From Arthrobacter cavernae (GTDB lineage Bacteria; Actinomycetota; Actinomycetes; Actinomycetales; Micrococcaceae): a stretch of DNA of 41,882 bases. This document shows, piece by piece, positions 18,587 through 27,764 of this stretch; the stretch's first letter is position 1; each line of letters begins with the position of its first letter. The notes below the pieces were generated by a model. The model did no database searches. It was not told where the DNA came from and saw only the letters and a list, made by a program, of their open reading frames with translations. The stretch is from assembly GCF_017368795.1 (NCBI RefSeq), contig NZ_JAFNLL010000035.1:1-41882 (forward strand), in the 5' to 3' direction. The translations under genes were made by a program, and so were the position numbers.

Positions 18587-18982
18587 ATGTCATTTGGTCA
18601 GCGTGATCTCGACCGCACGAAGCCGGAAATCGACTTCCCGGAAGGCGACGTTCCCACGGAACTCGTCATCACTGACATCATCGAAGGCAGCGGCGCAGAG
18701 GCCAAGGCCGGCGACACCGTTTCCACCCACTACGTGGGCGTCGCCTGGTCCACCGGCGAAGAATTCGACGCGTCCTGGGGCCGCGGCGCACCGCTGGACT
18801 TCCGCGTCGGCGTCGGCCAGGTCATCCAGGGCTGGGACCAGGGCCTGCTGGGCATGAAGGTCGGCGGCCGCCGCCGCCTGGAGATCCCCTCCGAGCTTGC
18901 CTACGGCTCCCGCGGTGCCGGCGGAGCGATCAAGCCCAATGAAGCACTGATCTTCGTTGTGGACCTCGTCGCCGTCCGCTAA
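18587..18982 (+). CDS. Cytoplasmic FKBP-type peptidyl-prolyl isomerase
   Basis: 131-residue single-domain FKBP with no signal peptide. Typical motifs are THYVGVAWSTGEEFDASWGRG, VIQGWDQGLLGMKVGGRRRLEIP and ELAYGSRGAGGAIKPNEALIF. ATG at 18587 with AAGGAG upstream; in-frame codons from 18560 are not needed. It accelerates proline isomerisation in proteins. It pairs with the upstream lipoprotein FKBP, giving one exported and one cytoplasmic enzyme. A hairpin follows. Confidence 0.94.
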   Translation: MSFGQRDLDRTKPEIDFPEGDVPTELVITDIIEGSGAEAKAGDTVSTHYVGVAWSTGEEFDASWGRGAPLDFRVGVGQVIQGWDQGLLGMKVGGRRRLEIPSELAYGSRGAGGAIKPNEALIFVVDLVAVR

Positions 18983-19021
18983 GCAAGGACGCCACGCAAC
19001 ACCGGCTTCGGATCGAAGCAC

Positions 19022-19068
19022 GAAGGCGCGTCATCTTCCGGTCAACGTCCGGCAGGTGACGCGCCTTC
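19022..19068 (+). terminator. Hairpin after the FKBP pair
   Basis: Perfect 12-bp arms GAAGGCGCGTCA (19022-19033) and TGACGCGCCTTC (19057-19068) with a 23-base loop, followed by a short T-rich stretch. It ends the pup-proteasome-FKBP unit before pafBC. Confidence 0.6.
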
Positions 19069-19090
19069 ACGTTTTGCGAGGGGACTTTAG

Positions 19091-19096
19091 TAACGT
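19091..19096 (+). promoter_or_regulatory. Candidate leaderless -10 (TAACGT) for pafBC
   Basis: TAACGT ends 6 bases before the GTG at 19103. Confidence 0.45.
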
Positions 19097-19102
19097 GGCA
19101 GG

Positions 19103-21088
19103 GTGTCCGCATCACGTACTGAACGCCTCCTCAATCTGCTCCTGGCCCTGCTGAACACGGAGCTCGGACTTTCACGTGCAGTCCTGCGTGAGAAGGTCTA
19201 CCGCGATGACGCCGGGAACGACGTCGCCTTCGGGCGCATGTTCGAACGGGACAAGGTGGACTTGCGCCAGTTCGGGTTCGAGATCGAGACAATCACGGAC
19301 CGCGGTTTCGGCGAGGACGACCCCGCGTCCACGCGCTACCGCATCGGCAAGGAGGCCAACCGTCTGCCGGAAGTGAAGCTGACTTCTGCCGAGTGCACCG
19401 TGCTGATGCTCGCCGCACAGTTGTGGGAGCGGGCCGCGCTGGGTTCCGCGGCCGTCAACGCCATGCGGAAACTGCAGGCGGGCGGCGGGTTCGCCGACGT
19501 CGAGCTTCCCTCGGGCCTGCAGCCCCGCATTAAACCCGCCGGGCAGGCGTTCGACGACGTCGTGGCGGCGATGCACGGCCAGCATCCCGTTAGCTTCGGC
19601 TACTTAGCAGGCAGCACCGGGCGGGAAGAATACCGGGTGGTCGAGCCCTGGGGCCTCGGCAGCCGCTTCGGGCAGTGGTACCTGGTGGGGCTGGACCGCT
19701 CGCGGGCGGCCAAGCGATTCTTCCGCCTGTCCCGGATGACAACGGCAGTCACTGCCGACACCAGCGGCAGCTTCGAGCCGCCGGTCCGGTTCGACGCCCG
19801 CGCCGAACTGGACACCCTCAACGAGCTTCCCCTCCAGCAGGCGGTCCTTGACGTCGTTCCGGGCCGTCTCCTCGGTCTCCGGAAACGGGCGGAGGCAGTT
19901 CCCGACGGCGGCGCGTGGCCCGAAGGCCGTGACAGGCTCAGCCTCACATTCCGCGATCCAGAGCAGCTGGCTGAGGAACTCGCGTCCTACGGGCCCAACG
20001 TCCACGTTGCTGCCCCGGCGGAATTACGGACAGCAGTGCTGCGCCGGTTGAAGGCTGCAGCGGCTTTCACTGCCGAGTCTCCCGTTCCGCTGGACTTCCC
20101 GGAAGCAGGACCAGTCCCGCGAGCCAGGAAGCGGACGTCGGAGGAGCAGCTCACACGCATGCTCCAGCTGGTTCCATTCCTGGTGCACCATCAGGGCCTG
20201 CACATCCAGGACGTGGCGGACCGTTTCGGTGTCACACGCAAGGAACTGATCGAGGACCTCAAGATCCTCATTTGTTCCGGGTTGCCCGAAGGCTATCCGG
20301 ACGAGCTGCTGGACATCCAGTGGGAAAACGACCATGTCTACATCAGCGAGCATCTGGACCTGAATCGGCCCGTGCGCTTCAGCGAAGATGAAGCCGGCGC
20401 CCTCCTGACGGGCCTGGCCATGCTCGGCGAGCTGCCGGCGCTGGCGGGCATGTCAGGGGACGTGCTTGAGTCGGTAACGCTCAAACTGACAGGCGCAGCA
20501 GGCGGCGCCGGCCGCCTGGCGGGATCACTGGCCGGGCAATCCGTGGCACCTGAGGACTCGAGGGCCTTCGAAACCATCACGCGGGCCATCCGCGACGGCC
20601 AGCAGTTGCGTCTGCGCTACTTCTCCCTCCAACGGGACTCCGTCTCCGAACGCGACGTCGACCCCCTGCGCCTGTACTCCCTGGACAGGACCTGGTACTT
20701 CGAGGCCTACTGCCACAGCAAACAGGGACTCCGGAACTTCCGGCTTGACCGCGTGGACGCGCTCGAACCCAACGGCGGGCCCGTGTCCGGTCTTGCGGTG
20801 GCAGAGGAAGGCTATCCGGCGAAACTTTTCACGCCCAGCGATGACGACACCCTGGTGGTGCTGCAGCTGAGCCGGCAGGGAGCCGGCCTGGCCGACGACT
20901 ACTATGCCGAACGGTCGGTACTGCTGCCCGACGGCGGGATGCTGGCCGAGGTCCGCTTCGGCAGCACCGACTGGCTGCCCATGTTCGTGGCACAGCACGG
21001 TGGAGCGGTCCGCGTTCTGGAGCCGCGCACGGTTGGCCAGGCCACTGCGGACTGGCTCTCCGCAGCGCTGGCCCAGTACGCAGACTGA
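19103..21088 (+). CDS. pafBC: PafBC, fused WYL-domain transcription activator
   Basis: 661 residues in two similar halves joined at about 325-345, equal to mycobacterial PafB and PafC fused head to tail. Each half has a winged helix-turn-helix (about 1-85 and 347-415) and a WYL domain: first signature FGQWYLVG with Trp-Tyr-Leu at 192-194, second RTWYFEAY with Trp-Tyr-Phe at 531-533. Each half ends in a WCX-type domain. In mycobacteria PafBC drives the RecA-independent DNA-damage response. A fused PafBC is known from Arthrobacter, so this is a lineage trait and not an assembly artefact. GTG start; probably leaderless. Confidence 0.94.
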   Translation: MSASRTERLLNLLLALLNTELGLSRAVLREKVYRDDAGNDVAFGRMFERDKVDLRQFGFEIETITDRGFGEDDPASTRYRIGKEANRLPEVKLTSAECTVLMLAAQLWERAALGSAAVNAMRKLQAGGGFADVELPSGLQPRIKPAGQAFDDVVAAMHGQHPVSFGYLAGSTGREEYRVVEPWGLGSRFGQWYLVGLDRSRAAKRFFRLSRMTTAVTADTSGSFEPPVRFDARAELDTLNELPLQQAVLDVVPGRLLGLRKRAEAVPDGGAWPEGRDRLSLTFRDPEQLAEELASYGPNVHVAAPAELRTAVLRRLKAAAAFTAESPVPLDFPEAGPVPRARKRTSEEQLTRMLQLVPFLVHHQGLHIQDVADRFGVTRKELIEDLKILICSGLPEGYPDELLDIQWENDHVYISEHLDLNRPVRFSEDEAGALLTGLAMLGELPALAGMSGDVLESVTLKLTGAAGGAGRLAGSLAGQSVAPEDSRAFETITRAIRDGQQLRLRYFSLQRDSVSERDVDPLRLYSLDRTWYFEAYCHSKQGLRNFRLDRVDALEPNGGPVSGLAVAEEGYPAKLFTPSDDDTLVVLQLSRQGAGLADDYYAERSVLLPDGGMLAEVRFGSTDWLPMFVAQHGGAVRVLEPRTVGQATADWLSAALAQYAD

Positions 21089-21101
21089 CGGTCTGGCTCG
21101 C

Positions 21102-21107
21102 TAGACT
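21102..21107 (+). promoter_or_regulatory. Candidate leaderless -10 (TAGACT)
   Basis: TAGACT ends 6 bases before the ATG at 21114. It gives the small membrane-protein gene its own possible promoter between pafBC and tatA. Confidence 0.45.
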
Positions 21108-21113
21108 ACTCAA

Positions 21114-21464
21114 ATGCCTTGGTGGTCATGGATCCTGCTGTGGATCGCTCTCGTAGCACTGTCCCTGCTCTTCCACATCTTGCTGGGCATCCGTTTATTC
21201 CGTCAGTTTATGACAACAGTTCACGAATTATCTGCCGCAGGGAAACGTTTCAGCCACCTCGATCCTTTCGCAGAAACCTCCGACGTAGAACCCTCTGTTC
21301 CTGCGACGCCGGCCGGCTCGGCTGTTTTTGCCTCGCCCGAGCAGATGCGGCATGATTACGTGACGGCCAAAGCCTCCCGCCAGGAAGTCCGCCGGAAGAG
21401 GCGTGTATTGCGCAAGGCAGAACGGGGCCAGCCCCAATCCCTGCACGACATAGAATTCAGTTAG
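21114..21464 (+). CDS. Small single-span membrane protein, unknown function
   Basis: 116 residues: one transmembrane segment at about 4-27 (WSWILLWIALVALSLLFHIL), then a cytoplasmic region with a Pro/Ala-rich linker and a strongly basic stretch (RQEVRRKRRVLRKAERGQ) near the C-terminus. I do not recognise a family. It sits between pafBC and tatA, genes that are adjacent in mycobacteria, so it is an addition in this lineage. The basic tail could contact nucleic acid, lipid head groups or ribosomes; this is speculation. Confidence 0.72.
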   Translation: MPWWSWILLWIALVALSLLFHILLGIRLFRQFMTTVHELSAAGKRFSHLDPFAETSDVEPSVPATPAGSAVFASPEQMRHDYVTAKASRQEVRRKRRVLRKAERGQPQSLHDIEFS

Positions 21465-21500
21465 CCGTAGGATGTATCCAAAAGGAAAGGACCTCCCAAC

Positions 21501-21761
21501 ATGAGGCTCGAAGGCTGGCATCTCATCATCATCATCGTTCTCGCTCTGGTGCTCTTTGCCGCACCGAAGCTGCCGTCCATGGCGCGCAGCATTGGGCAGT
21601 CGATGCGCATTTTCAAGTCTGAAGTCCGCGAAATGAAGAAGGACGGCTCCCCGGAGGCCAAAGACGGTTCCGACGCCGTCGAAGGCAAAGTAGTGGAGCA
21701 CCCGGACTCCAAGACCAAGAGCGGCGACGACACCGACGTACCGCCGTCCAACCGCGCCTAA
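21501..21761 (+). CDS. tatA: Twin-arginine translocase subunit TatA
   Basis: 86 residues. An N-terminal transmembrane helix (residues about 6-20) leads to the hinge motif FAAPKLP, an amphipathic helix (SMARSIGQSMRIFKSEV) and a charged, probably disordered tail. It oligomerises to form the Tat translocation pathway for folded proteins. Start ATG with AAAGGAAAGGA upstream; TAGGAT at 21468-21473 is a possible promoter -10. TatC starts 6 bases after its stop. No tatB is seen, as is common in this group. Confidence 0.95.
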   Translation: MRLEGWHLIIIIVLALVLFAAPKLPSMARSIGQSMRIFKSEVREMKKDGSPEAKDGSDAVEGKVVEHPDSKTKSGDDTDVPPSNRA

Positions 21762-21767
21762 GCGGAA

Positions 21768-22604
21768 GTGGTACAGACGAAGGGGCGCAAAGCCAATCCT
21801 GAAGCCCGGATGGCATTGCTTGATCATCTCAAGGAGCTGAAGAATCGGCTGTTCAAGGCAGCCATCGCGGTTATTCTTGGCACCGTAATCGGTTTCATCG
21901 CGTACCAGCCCCTGCTTGAAGCGCTGATCAAACCGATCAAGGACCTGAACGAAAAAGAGGGCCGGCTGGCCACGCTGAACTTCGACGGCGTGGCAAGTTC
22001 GTTCGACCTCATGGTGCAGGTCTCGGTGTTTCTCGGTCTGATCGCAGCCAGCCCGGTCTGGATCTACCAGCTCTGGGCGTTCATCGTTCCGGGCCTGCAC
22101 AAGAAGGAGCGCCGTCTGGCCCTTTCCTTTGTGGCTGCTGCGGTGCCCTTGTTCGTGGGCGGCGTCCTGCTGGCGTGGTTGGTCCTGCCAAACGCCGTCC
22201 GTGTTCTGACGGACTTCACCCCGGTCGGCGGCTCCAACTTCATCAGCGCCGAAATCTATCTGGCCTTCGTACTCAGGCTCCTCCTGGCGTTCGGCATTGC
22301 CTTCCTGGTTCCCGTGGTCCTCGTGGGGTTGAACCTGGCCGGCATCATCAAGGGCAAGCAACTGGTGAAGAGCTGGCGCATCACGATCTTCCTGGTGTGC
22401 CTGTTTGCGGCCATGGCAGCTCCCGGCGCTGACGCCATGAGCATGTTCTACCTGGCAGCCCCCATGCTTCTGCTCTTTTTTGCCGCGATTGGCGTGTGCC
22501 TGCTCAACGACCGCCGCCGCGAGCGTCGTATTGCCAAGCGCGCTGCTGAGACCGAAGCCACGGCCGATACCGGTACCTCAGCCGCCGATCTGGAGAATCT
22601 CTAG
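21768..22604 (+). CDS. tatC: Twin-arginine translocase subunit TatC
   Basis: 278-residue membrane protein with six predicted transmembrane segments. It carries the N-terminal TatC motif (MALLDHLKELKNRLFK, about residues 15-30, containing the signal-peptide-binding glutamate), the FVPGLHKKERR-type loop (IVPGLHKKERR here), and a charged C-terminal tail. It recognises the twin-arginine signal. The GTG at 21768 keeps close coupling to tatA. The ribosome-binding site is poor, and an internal ATG at 21810 would remove 14 residues but leave the core intact. Confidence 0.95.
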   Translation: MVQTKGRKANPEARMALLDHLKELKNRLFKAAIAVILGTVIGFIAYQPLLEALIKPIKDLNEKEGRLATLNFDGVASSFDLMVQVSVFLGLIAASPVWIYQLWAFIVPGLHKKERRLALSFVAAAVPLFVGGVLLAWLVLPNAVRVLTDFTPVGGSNFISAEIYLAFVLRLLLAFGIAFLVPVVLVGLNLAGIIKGKQLVKSWRITIFLVCLFAAMAAPGADAMSMFYLAAPMLLLFFAAIGVCLLNDRRRERRIAKRAAETEATADTGTSAADLENL

Positions 22605-22616
22605 ACACACGGCCAC

Positions 22617-22622
22617 TAGGCT
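22617..22622 (+). promoter_or_regulatory. Candidate leaderless -10 (TAGGCT) for helY
   Basis: TAGGCT ends 6 bases before the ATG at 22629, 12 bases after the tatC stop. Confidence 0.45.
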
Positions 22623-22628
22623 TGAAGC

Positions 22629-25589
22629 ATGTCCTCCATTTCCGGGTCTCCCTCACCATCAGACAGCTTCCAGGCGGCCGCGCAGCGGACCGCCGAGGCA
22701 AAGAGTCATCTTGGCGCCTTTGCCCGGACGCTGGAGTTCGAGCTGGACGATTTTCAGCGGGAGGCCTGCCGTTCCCTCCAGGAAGGCCGCGGCGTTTTGG
22801 TGGCGGCACCTACGGGCGCAGGCAAGACCATCGTCGGTGAATTCGCCATCTATCTGGCTCTGGAACGAGGGCTCAAGGCCTTTTACACCACACCCATCAA
22901 GGCCCTTAGCAACCAGAAGTTCTTCGAGCTGTCTGCAAAGTACGGTGCCGCCAACGTGGGCCTTCTTACGGGGGACACCACCATCAACGGCGAGGCACCC
23001 GTCGTCGTGATGACCACCGAGGTCCTTCGGAACATGCTGTACGCCGATTCGGCGACCCTGGGTGACCTGGGGTACGTGGTCATGGATGAGGTCCACTACC
23101 TCGCGGACCGCTTCCGCGGGGCCGTGTGGGAGGAAGTCATCATCCACCTGCCGAGCGAGGTGCAGGTGGCCTCGCTCAGCGCCACCGTCTCCAACGCGGA
23201 GGAATTCGGTGCATGGCTTGACACTGTCCGGGGCCACACAGACGTGATCGTCTCCGAGCATCGTCCGGTTCCCCTGTGGCAGCACGTCATGGTGGGCAAG
23301 GAAATCGTCGACCTCTTCGCCGGAGATACCAGTTTTGACGAGATCGCACCCGACGTGGCAGATTTCGGCGAAGCCGACGGCGCGCCCGTCGTGGCAGCAG
23401 CTGCCCGGGCGGCAGCCGCCAGGGCAGCGGATCGCGGCGCGGGCAAGGGAACGGCAACGCGCGTTGGGCAGGCGCCATCCCTTAGCCCGGAATTCGAAGT
23501 GAACCCCGAACTCCTGTCGATGGCCCGTGCCGAAAGCCGGATGAACTTCAACGGACGGTTCGGCCACGGCGGCCGCGGCCAGCGCCGCCAGCGCGAGGAA
23601 CGGAGTTCCAGCGAGCAGCGGAGCCCCGTGCGGAAGGCGAGCAGGCCACAGGTCATCGCCAGCCTCCACCGCCAGGACCTGCTGCCCGCCATCACCTTCA
23701 TTTTTTCCCGCGCGGGCTGTGACGCCGCTGTGGCGCAATGTGCCGCAGCCGGGCTGTGGCTGACCACCGAACGCGAACAGCAGATCATCGCGCTCCGTGT
23801 GGACGAGGCCAGCCACGAGATTCCCGCCGACGACCTCGACGTCCTCGGTTTCTGGAGCTGGCGCGACGGCCTCCTGCGCGGGCTGGCAGCCCACCACGCC
23901 GGGATGCTGCCTACGTTCAAGGAAGTCGTCGAGAAACTGTTCGCCGACGGGCTCGTCAAGGCAGTCTTTGCCACCGAAACCCTCGCACTGGGGGTCAACA
24001 TGCCCGCCCGTTCGGTGGTGCTGGAAAAGCTCGACAAGTTCAACGGTGAAGCGCACGTCAACATCACTGCGGGGGAGTATACGCAGCTCACCGGACGTGC
24101 CGGGAGGCGCGGCATCGACGTCGAAGGCCACGCCTTGGTCCTGTGGCAGCCCGGCACGGATCCGGCGGCCGTGGCCGGCCTGGCATCCCGACGGACCTAC
24201 CCGCTCAACTCCAGCTTCCGGCCCACGTACAACATGAGCATTAACCTGATAGCCCAGTTCGGCCGGGGGCGTGCCCGCGAAATCCTGGAATCCTCCTTTG
24301 CCCAGTTCCAGGCCGACCGTTCCGTGGTGGGCCTTGCCCGCCAGGTGCGCAGCAGGGAAGAGTCCCTGGCCGGCTACGCCGAGTCAATGAAGTGCCACTT
24401 GGGTGACTTCACGGCGTACGCCAGGCTGCGGCGCGAACTCAGCGACGCCGAGCAGTTCGCCGCCCGCAAGCAGCAGCGGGCCCGCAGGTCGCACGTGGCA
24501 GACTCGTTGACCAGTCTCATCCCCGGCGACATCATCAACATGTCCAGCGGCCGGACGCCGGGCTACGCCGTCGTTCTCAACTCTGACCTCAACGCGCGCG
24601 AGCCGCGGCCGGTTGTGCTGACTGCGGACAACCAGCTTCGCAGGATCGGCGTCCATGACGTCGACGGTCCCGTCTCGCCGGTTGTCCGGATCCGCATTCC
24701 GAAATCGTTCGACGCCAAGCTGCCCAAGCCGCGGCGCGATCTGGCTGCCTCCGTACGCGACGCCGTCCGCGAGGACGACGCCAAGGCCCGCCGCAGCAGC
24801 CGCAACGAAGGCTTCGGCCTCGGATCGCGCATGCCGGACCAGGAGAAGAAGATCGCGGACCTGCGCCGTGCCCTGCGCGCCCACCCATGCCATGGCTGCA
24901 GCGAACGCGAAGACCACGCCCGCTGGTCGGAGCGCTGGTGGAAGCTGCGACAGGAAACTGACGGCCTCGTCCGGCAGATCCAGGGCAGGACCAACACCAT
25001 CGCCAAGACCTTTGACCGCGTGTGCGACGTGCTGTCCAGCTACGGATATCTGGAATCGTCCGACGGCGGCCAGGTCGCCATCAGCGCGGACGGCCAGCGC
25101 CTGCGCCGGATCTACGGCGAAAAGGACCTGCTGATTTCCCAGTCCATCCGACAGGGGGCCATCAGTGACCTCGACGCCGCAGAGATGGCGGCTCTGGCGA
25201 GCACCCTGGTGTACCAGGCCAAGCGCGAAGACCGCGGGCTGCGGCCCAGAATGCCTTCCGTTTCCCTCGAGTCGGCCGTGGATATCGTGGTCCGCGAATG
25301 GTCCCTACTCGAAGACACTGAAGAGCAGAACAAGCTTCCCCTGACGGGCGAGCCGGAGCTGGGCCTCATGTGGCCCATCTTCAAGTGGGCCAAGGGCCGG
25401 CACCTGCAGGAGGTCCTCAGCGGAACCGACATGGCGGCCGGCGACTTTGTCCGGTGGGCCAAGCAGGTTGTGGACCTGCTTGACCAGTTGGCCCAGATCC
25501 CCGGACTCGACCGCCGCCTGGCCAGGATCTGCCGTGAATCGATCGATCTCATCAGGCGCGGCGTCGTGGCGTACTCCACGGTCGGCTAA
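22629..25589 (+). CDS. helY: Ski2/Mtr4-like DEVH-box RNA helicase
   Basis: 986-residue ATP-dependent helicase. Walker A APTGAGKT at 60-67, DEVH box at 153-156, the SAT motif (LSATVSN), and motif VI LTGRAGRRG mark an SF2 Ski2-like enzyme. A low-complexity Ala/Arg-rich insert of about 90 residues (around 250-340) interrupts the two RecA domains. The C-terminal third holds the DSHCT-like helical domain (HPCHGC and onwards). It probably acts in RNA turnover or surveillance. Its place after tatC matches mycobacterial helY. Confidence 0.93.
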   Translation: MSSISGSPSPSDSFQAAAQRTAEAKSHLGAFARTLEFELDDFQREACRSLQEGRGVLVAAPTGAGKTIVGEFAIYLALERGLKAFYTTPIKALSNQKFFELSAKYGAANVGLLTGDTTINGEAPVVVMTTEVLRNMLYADSATLGDLGYVVMDEVHYLADRFRGAVWEEVIIHLPSEVQVASLSATVSNAEEFGAWLDTVRGHTDVIVSEHRPVPLWQHVMVGKEIVDLFAGDTSFDEIAPDVADFGEADGAPVVAAAARAAAARAADRGAGKGTATRVGQAPSLSPEFEVNPELLSMARAESRMNFNGRFGHGGRGQRRQREERSSSEQRSPVRKASRPQVIASLHRQDLLPAITFIFSRAGCDAAVAQCAAAGLWLTTEREQQIIALRVDEASHEIPADDLDVLGFWSWRDGLLRGLAAHHAGMLPTFKEVVEKLFADGLVKAVFATETLALGVNMPARSVVLEKLDKFNGEAHVNITAGEYTQLTGRAGRRGIDVEGHALVLWQPGTDPAAVAGLASRRTYPLNSSFRPTYNMSINLIAQFGRGRAREILESSFAQFQADRSVVGLARQVRSREESLAGYAESMKCHLGDFTAYARLRRELSDAEQFAARKQQRARRSHVADSLTSLIPGDIINMSSGRTPGYAVVLNSDLNAREPRPVVLTADNQLRRIGVHDVDGPVSPVVRIRIPKSFDAKLPKPRRDLAASVRDAVREDDAKARRSSRNEGFGLGSRMPDQEKKIADLRRALRAHPCHGCSEREDHARWSERWWKLRQETDGLVRQIQGRTNTIAKTFDRVCDVLSSYGYLESSDGGQVAISADGQRLRRIYGEKDLLISQSIRQGAISDLDAAEMAALASTLVYQAKREDRGLRPRMPSVSLESAVDIVVREWSLLEDTEEQNKLPLTGEPELGLMWPIFKWAKGRHLQEVLSGTDMAAGDFVRWAKQVVDLLDQLAQIPGLDRRLARICRESIDLIRRGVVAYSTVG

Positions 25590-25626
25590 GCAATTCCGGT
25601 TTCCAGAAATTCAAGGAGCATTCAGC

Positions 25627-27294
25627 ATGAACCAGCCCGGCACGCCCGACGGCAGCACCCAGCCGCGCAAGGTGACGATGTACCGCAACGGCTCGGTTTA
25701 TACCGCTGCCGATCCCTTCGCCACGGCCATGGTGGTTGACGGCGACACAGTCGCCTGGGTTGGCTCGGAGCAGGCAGCTTCCTCGATCGCGGATTCGTCC
25801 ATGGACGTCATCGACCTTCGTGGGGCCCTGCTGGCGCCTGGCTTCGTCGACTCGCATGTCCACCTCACTGAAACCGGTCTGGCCCTTGCGGGGCTACAGC
25901 TGGCCGGTGTCCGCTCGTCACGCGAACTGCTCGACGCCGTCGCCGCGTCCACCACGGACGGAACTGTGTCCACCGACGGAACCGTCCTGGGCCACGGCTG
26001 GGACGAGACCGCCTGGCATGACAGGACTTTGCCGACGCCGGAGGAGCTCGGGCGCGCCGCGGGTGGCCGGCCCGTCTACCTGTCCAGGATCGACGTCCAC
26101 TCCGCACTCGTCTCTCCGTCCCTCGTGGCAGCGGCCGGTCTGCAGGGTATGGACGGCTTCGACGGCGGAACGCGGGTGGTGCGGGCGGCGCACACGGCTG
26201 CCCGGCTTGCTGCGCGGCAGTTCCCCGACGCCGACCGCCGCAGCTACCAGGGCACGGCCCTCTGTGAGGCCGCCGCCAACGGTTACGTGGCGGTCGCCGA
26301 AATGTCCGCTCCCCACCTGTGCAGCGCGGAGGACCTGCGCATGGCAGCGTCCTGGAACGATGACGGCGCAATGCCCGAAGTCCTGCCCTACTGGGGCCAA
26401 CTGGCCACCTCTGCAGAACATGCACAGAGCATCCTGGATGGCCTGGGCACCCCTGTCCGGGGACTCGCCGGAGACTTGAACATCGACGGTTCCATCGGCT
26501 CCAGGACCGCGGCACTCCAGGAGGACTACAGCGACGCCGCGGGCCAGCGGGGCAGCCTGTACCTCTCGGTGGATGACGCCGCCAAACACCTGGCAGCCTG
26601 CTCTCTTCTGGGGATCCAGGCAGGCTTCCACGTCATCGGTGATGCCGGTCTGGAGGCAGCCCTGGATGCGCTCGACCTCGCTGCCGTCGAGGCCGGCGAG
26701 CAACGCGTCCGTGCTGCCGGCCACCGCTTCGAGCACGTCGAGATGGCCAGTCCCTCGGCGCTTGAGCGCCTGGCGAAGTACTCCGTCACGGTCAGCGCCC
26801 AACCGGCCTTCGATGCCGCGTGGGGCAGCCCCGGTGGGCTGTATGAGCAGCGGCTGGGGGAGCGTAGCCGGGAGATGAACCCGTTCGCCGCCTTCTACTC
26901 GAAGGGTGTCCCGGTGGCCTTCGGCAGCGACAGCCCCGTCACTCCCCTTCGTCCCTGGTCCAGCGTCCGTGCATGCCTGGAGCACAACAACCCGGAGCAG
27001 CGCATTTCCGCCCGGGCCGCCTTCCTGGGACACACCCGGGCGGGCTGGCGTGCCAGCAAGTACCGGAATCCGCTCATGGGCCAGCTGGTGCCCGGAGCGC
27101 CGGCCAGCTTTGCGGTATGGGAGGTGGAAGAGCTGATGGTCCAAGTGGCTGACAACCGGGTGCAGTCCTGGAGTACCGATCCCCGGGCGCGTACGCCCCT
27201 GCTCCCGGCCCTCGACACCGGCAAGGACCCTGCCTGCCTGCAGACCGTCCGTGAAGGCAGGGAGCTTTTCGCCAGCCCGGGGCTGCGCGGCTGA
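25627..27294 (+). CDS. Amidohydrolase family 3 protein (YtcJ-like)
   Basis: 555-residue metal-dependent amidohydrolase. After a small N-terminal beta domain comes the metal motif APGFVDSHVHL with His77 and His79. Later metal ligands are FHVIGDAG (His), GHRFEHVE (His) and FGSDSPVTP (Asp). The C-terminal segment returns to the beta domain (GQLVPGAPASFAVWEVEEL). Members hydrolyse amide or cyclic amide bonds; the substrate is unknown. The ATG at 25627 has AAGGAG upstream. It lies 37 bases after helY and may share its transcript. Confidence 0.9.
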   Translation: MNQPGTPDGSTQPRKVTMYRNGSVYTAADPFATAMVVDGDTVAWVGSEQAASSIADSSMDVIDLRGALLAPGFVDSHVHLTETGLALAGLQLAGVRSSRELLDAVAASTTDGTVSTDGTVLGHGWDETAWHDRTLPTPEELGRAAGGRPVYLSRIDVHSALVSPSLVAAAGLQGMDGFDGGTRVVRAAHTAARLAARQFPDADRRSYQGTALCEAAANGYVAVAEMSAPHLCSAEDLRMAASWNDDGAMPEVLPYWGQLATSAEHAQSILDGLGTPVRGLAGDLNIDGSIGSRTAALQEDYSDAAGQRGSLYLSVDDAAKHLAACSLLGIQAGFHVIGDAGLEAALDALDLAAVEAGEQRVRAAGHRFEHVEMASPSALERLAKYSVTVSAQPAFDAAWGSPGGLYEQRLGERSREMNPFAAFYSKGVPVAFGSDSPVTPLRPWSSVRACLEHNNPEQRISARAAFLGHTRAGWRASKYRNPLMGQLVPGAPASFAVWEVEELMVQVADNRVQSWSTDPRARTPLLPALDTGKDPACLQTVREGRELFASPGLRG

Positions 27295-27466
27295 ACTGCT
27301 ACAAGGCGATTTCCCCTAAAAGCAACTTCCGCCACGACAAGGGCCCTGAGCTGGGACGACATGCGTTGCCCCAGCTCACCGGCCGGTTGACAGCTCCCGT
27401 GTAGTCAGTAGCATTGAGGCTCTACGGATGGTCCCGGCTTGAACGTCTGGGCATTCGGCCGCCGCC

Positions 27467-27497
27467 GGATCCGCCGGCCACATGTGCCGGCGGATCC
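27467..27497. terminator. 12-bp perfect inverted repeat, probable terminator
   Basis: Arms GGATCCGCCGGC (27467-27478) and GCCGGCGGATCC (27486-27497) with a 7-base loop. It lies 173 bases after the amidohydrolase stop, without a T-run, so either a factor-assisted terminator or an RNA structure. Confidence 0.5.
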
Positions 27498-27684
27498 TCG
27501 ATTCCATGGCTGCGGCATGCAGTGTGGGCAGGTTCATAAGGTCTCAGAAAACAGTTCTTCCGGAACGCCGCACGTCCAGACGGAACTGGTCCTGGGCTTG
27601 TGGACCTGCCCGCAGAATGCTGGCCCATTGTGGCTTGCCCTGTGTCGGGCACCACAGCCAGCGGGAGGCCACCTTCCTTCGTCC

Positions 27685-27690
27685 TATAAT
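27685..27690 (+). promoter_or_regulatory. Candidate -10 (TATAAT) for ppm1
   Basis: A perfect TATAAT about 75 bases upstream of the ppm1 start. No recognisable -35 is present at 16-19 bases, so an activator or extended contacts may be needed. Confidence 0.5.
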
Positions 27691-27764
27691 TGGGAGTTGC
27701 GCCAGAATGCCAGCCTTGTGGCTGCTCCGGCACACTGACCGCTCCATCAAGGAAAGGCCTCTTC

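Larger units (their letters stand above)
27295..27764. other. 470-base intergenic region with hairpin and promoter
   Basis: No gene is supported here: open frames on both strands have low-complexity Arg/Pro/Ser content and no start signals. The region holds a 12-bp inverted repeat (27467-27497) and a TATAAT (27685-27690) about 75 bases before the ppm1 start. The rest shows nothing I can name. Confidence 0.6.
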
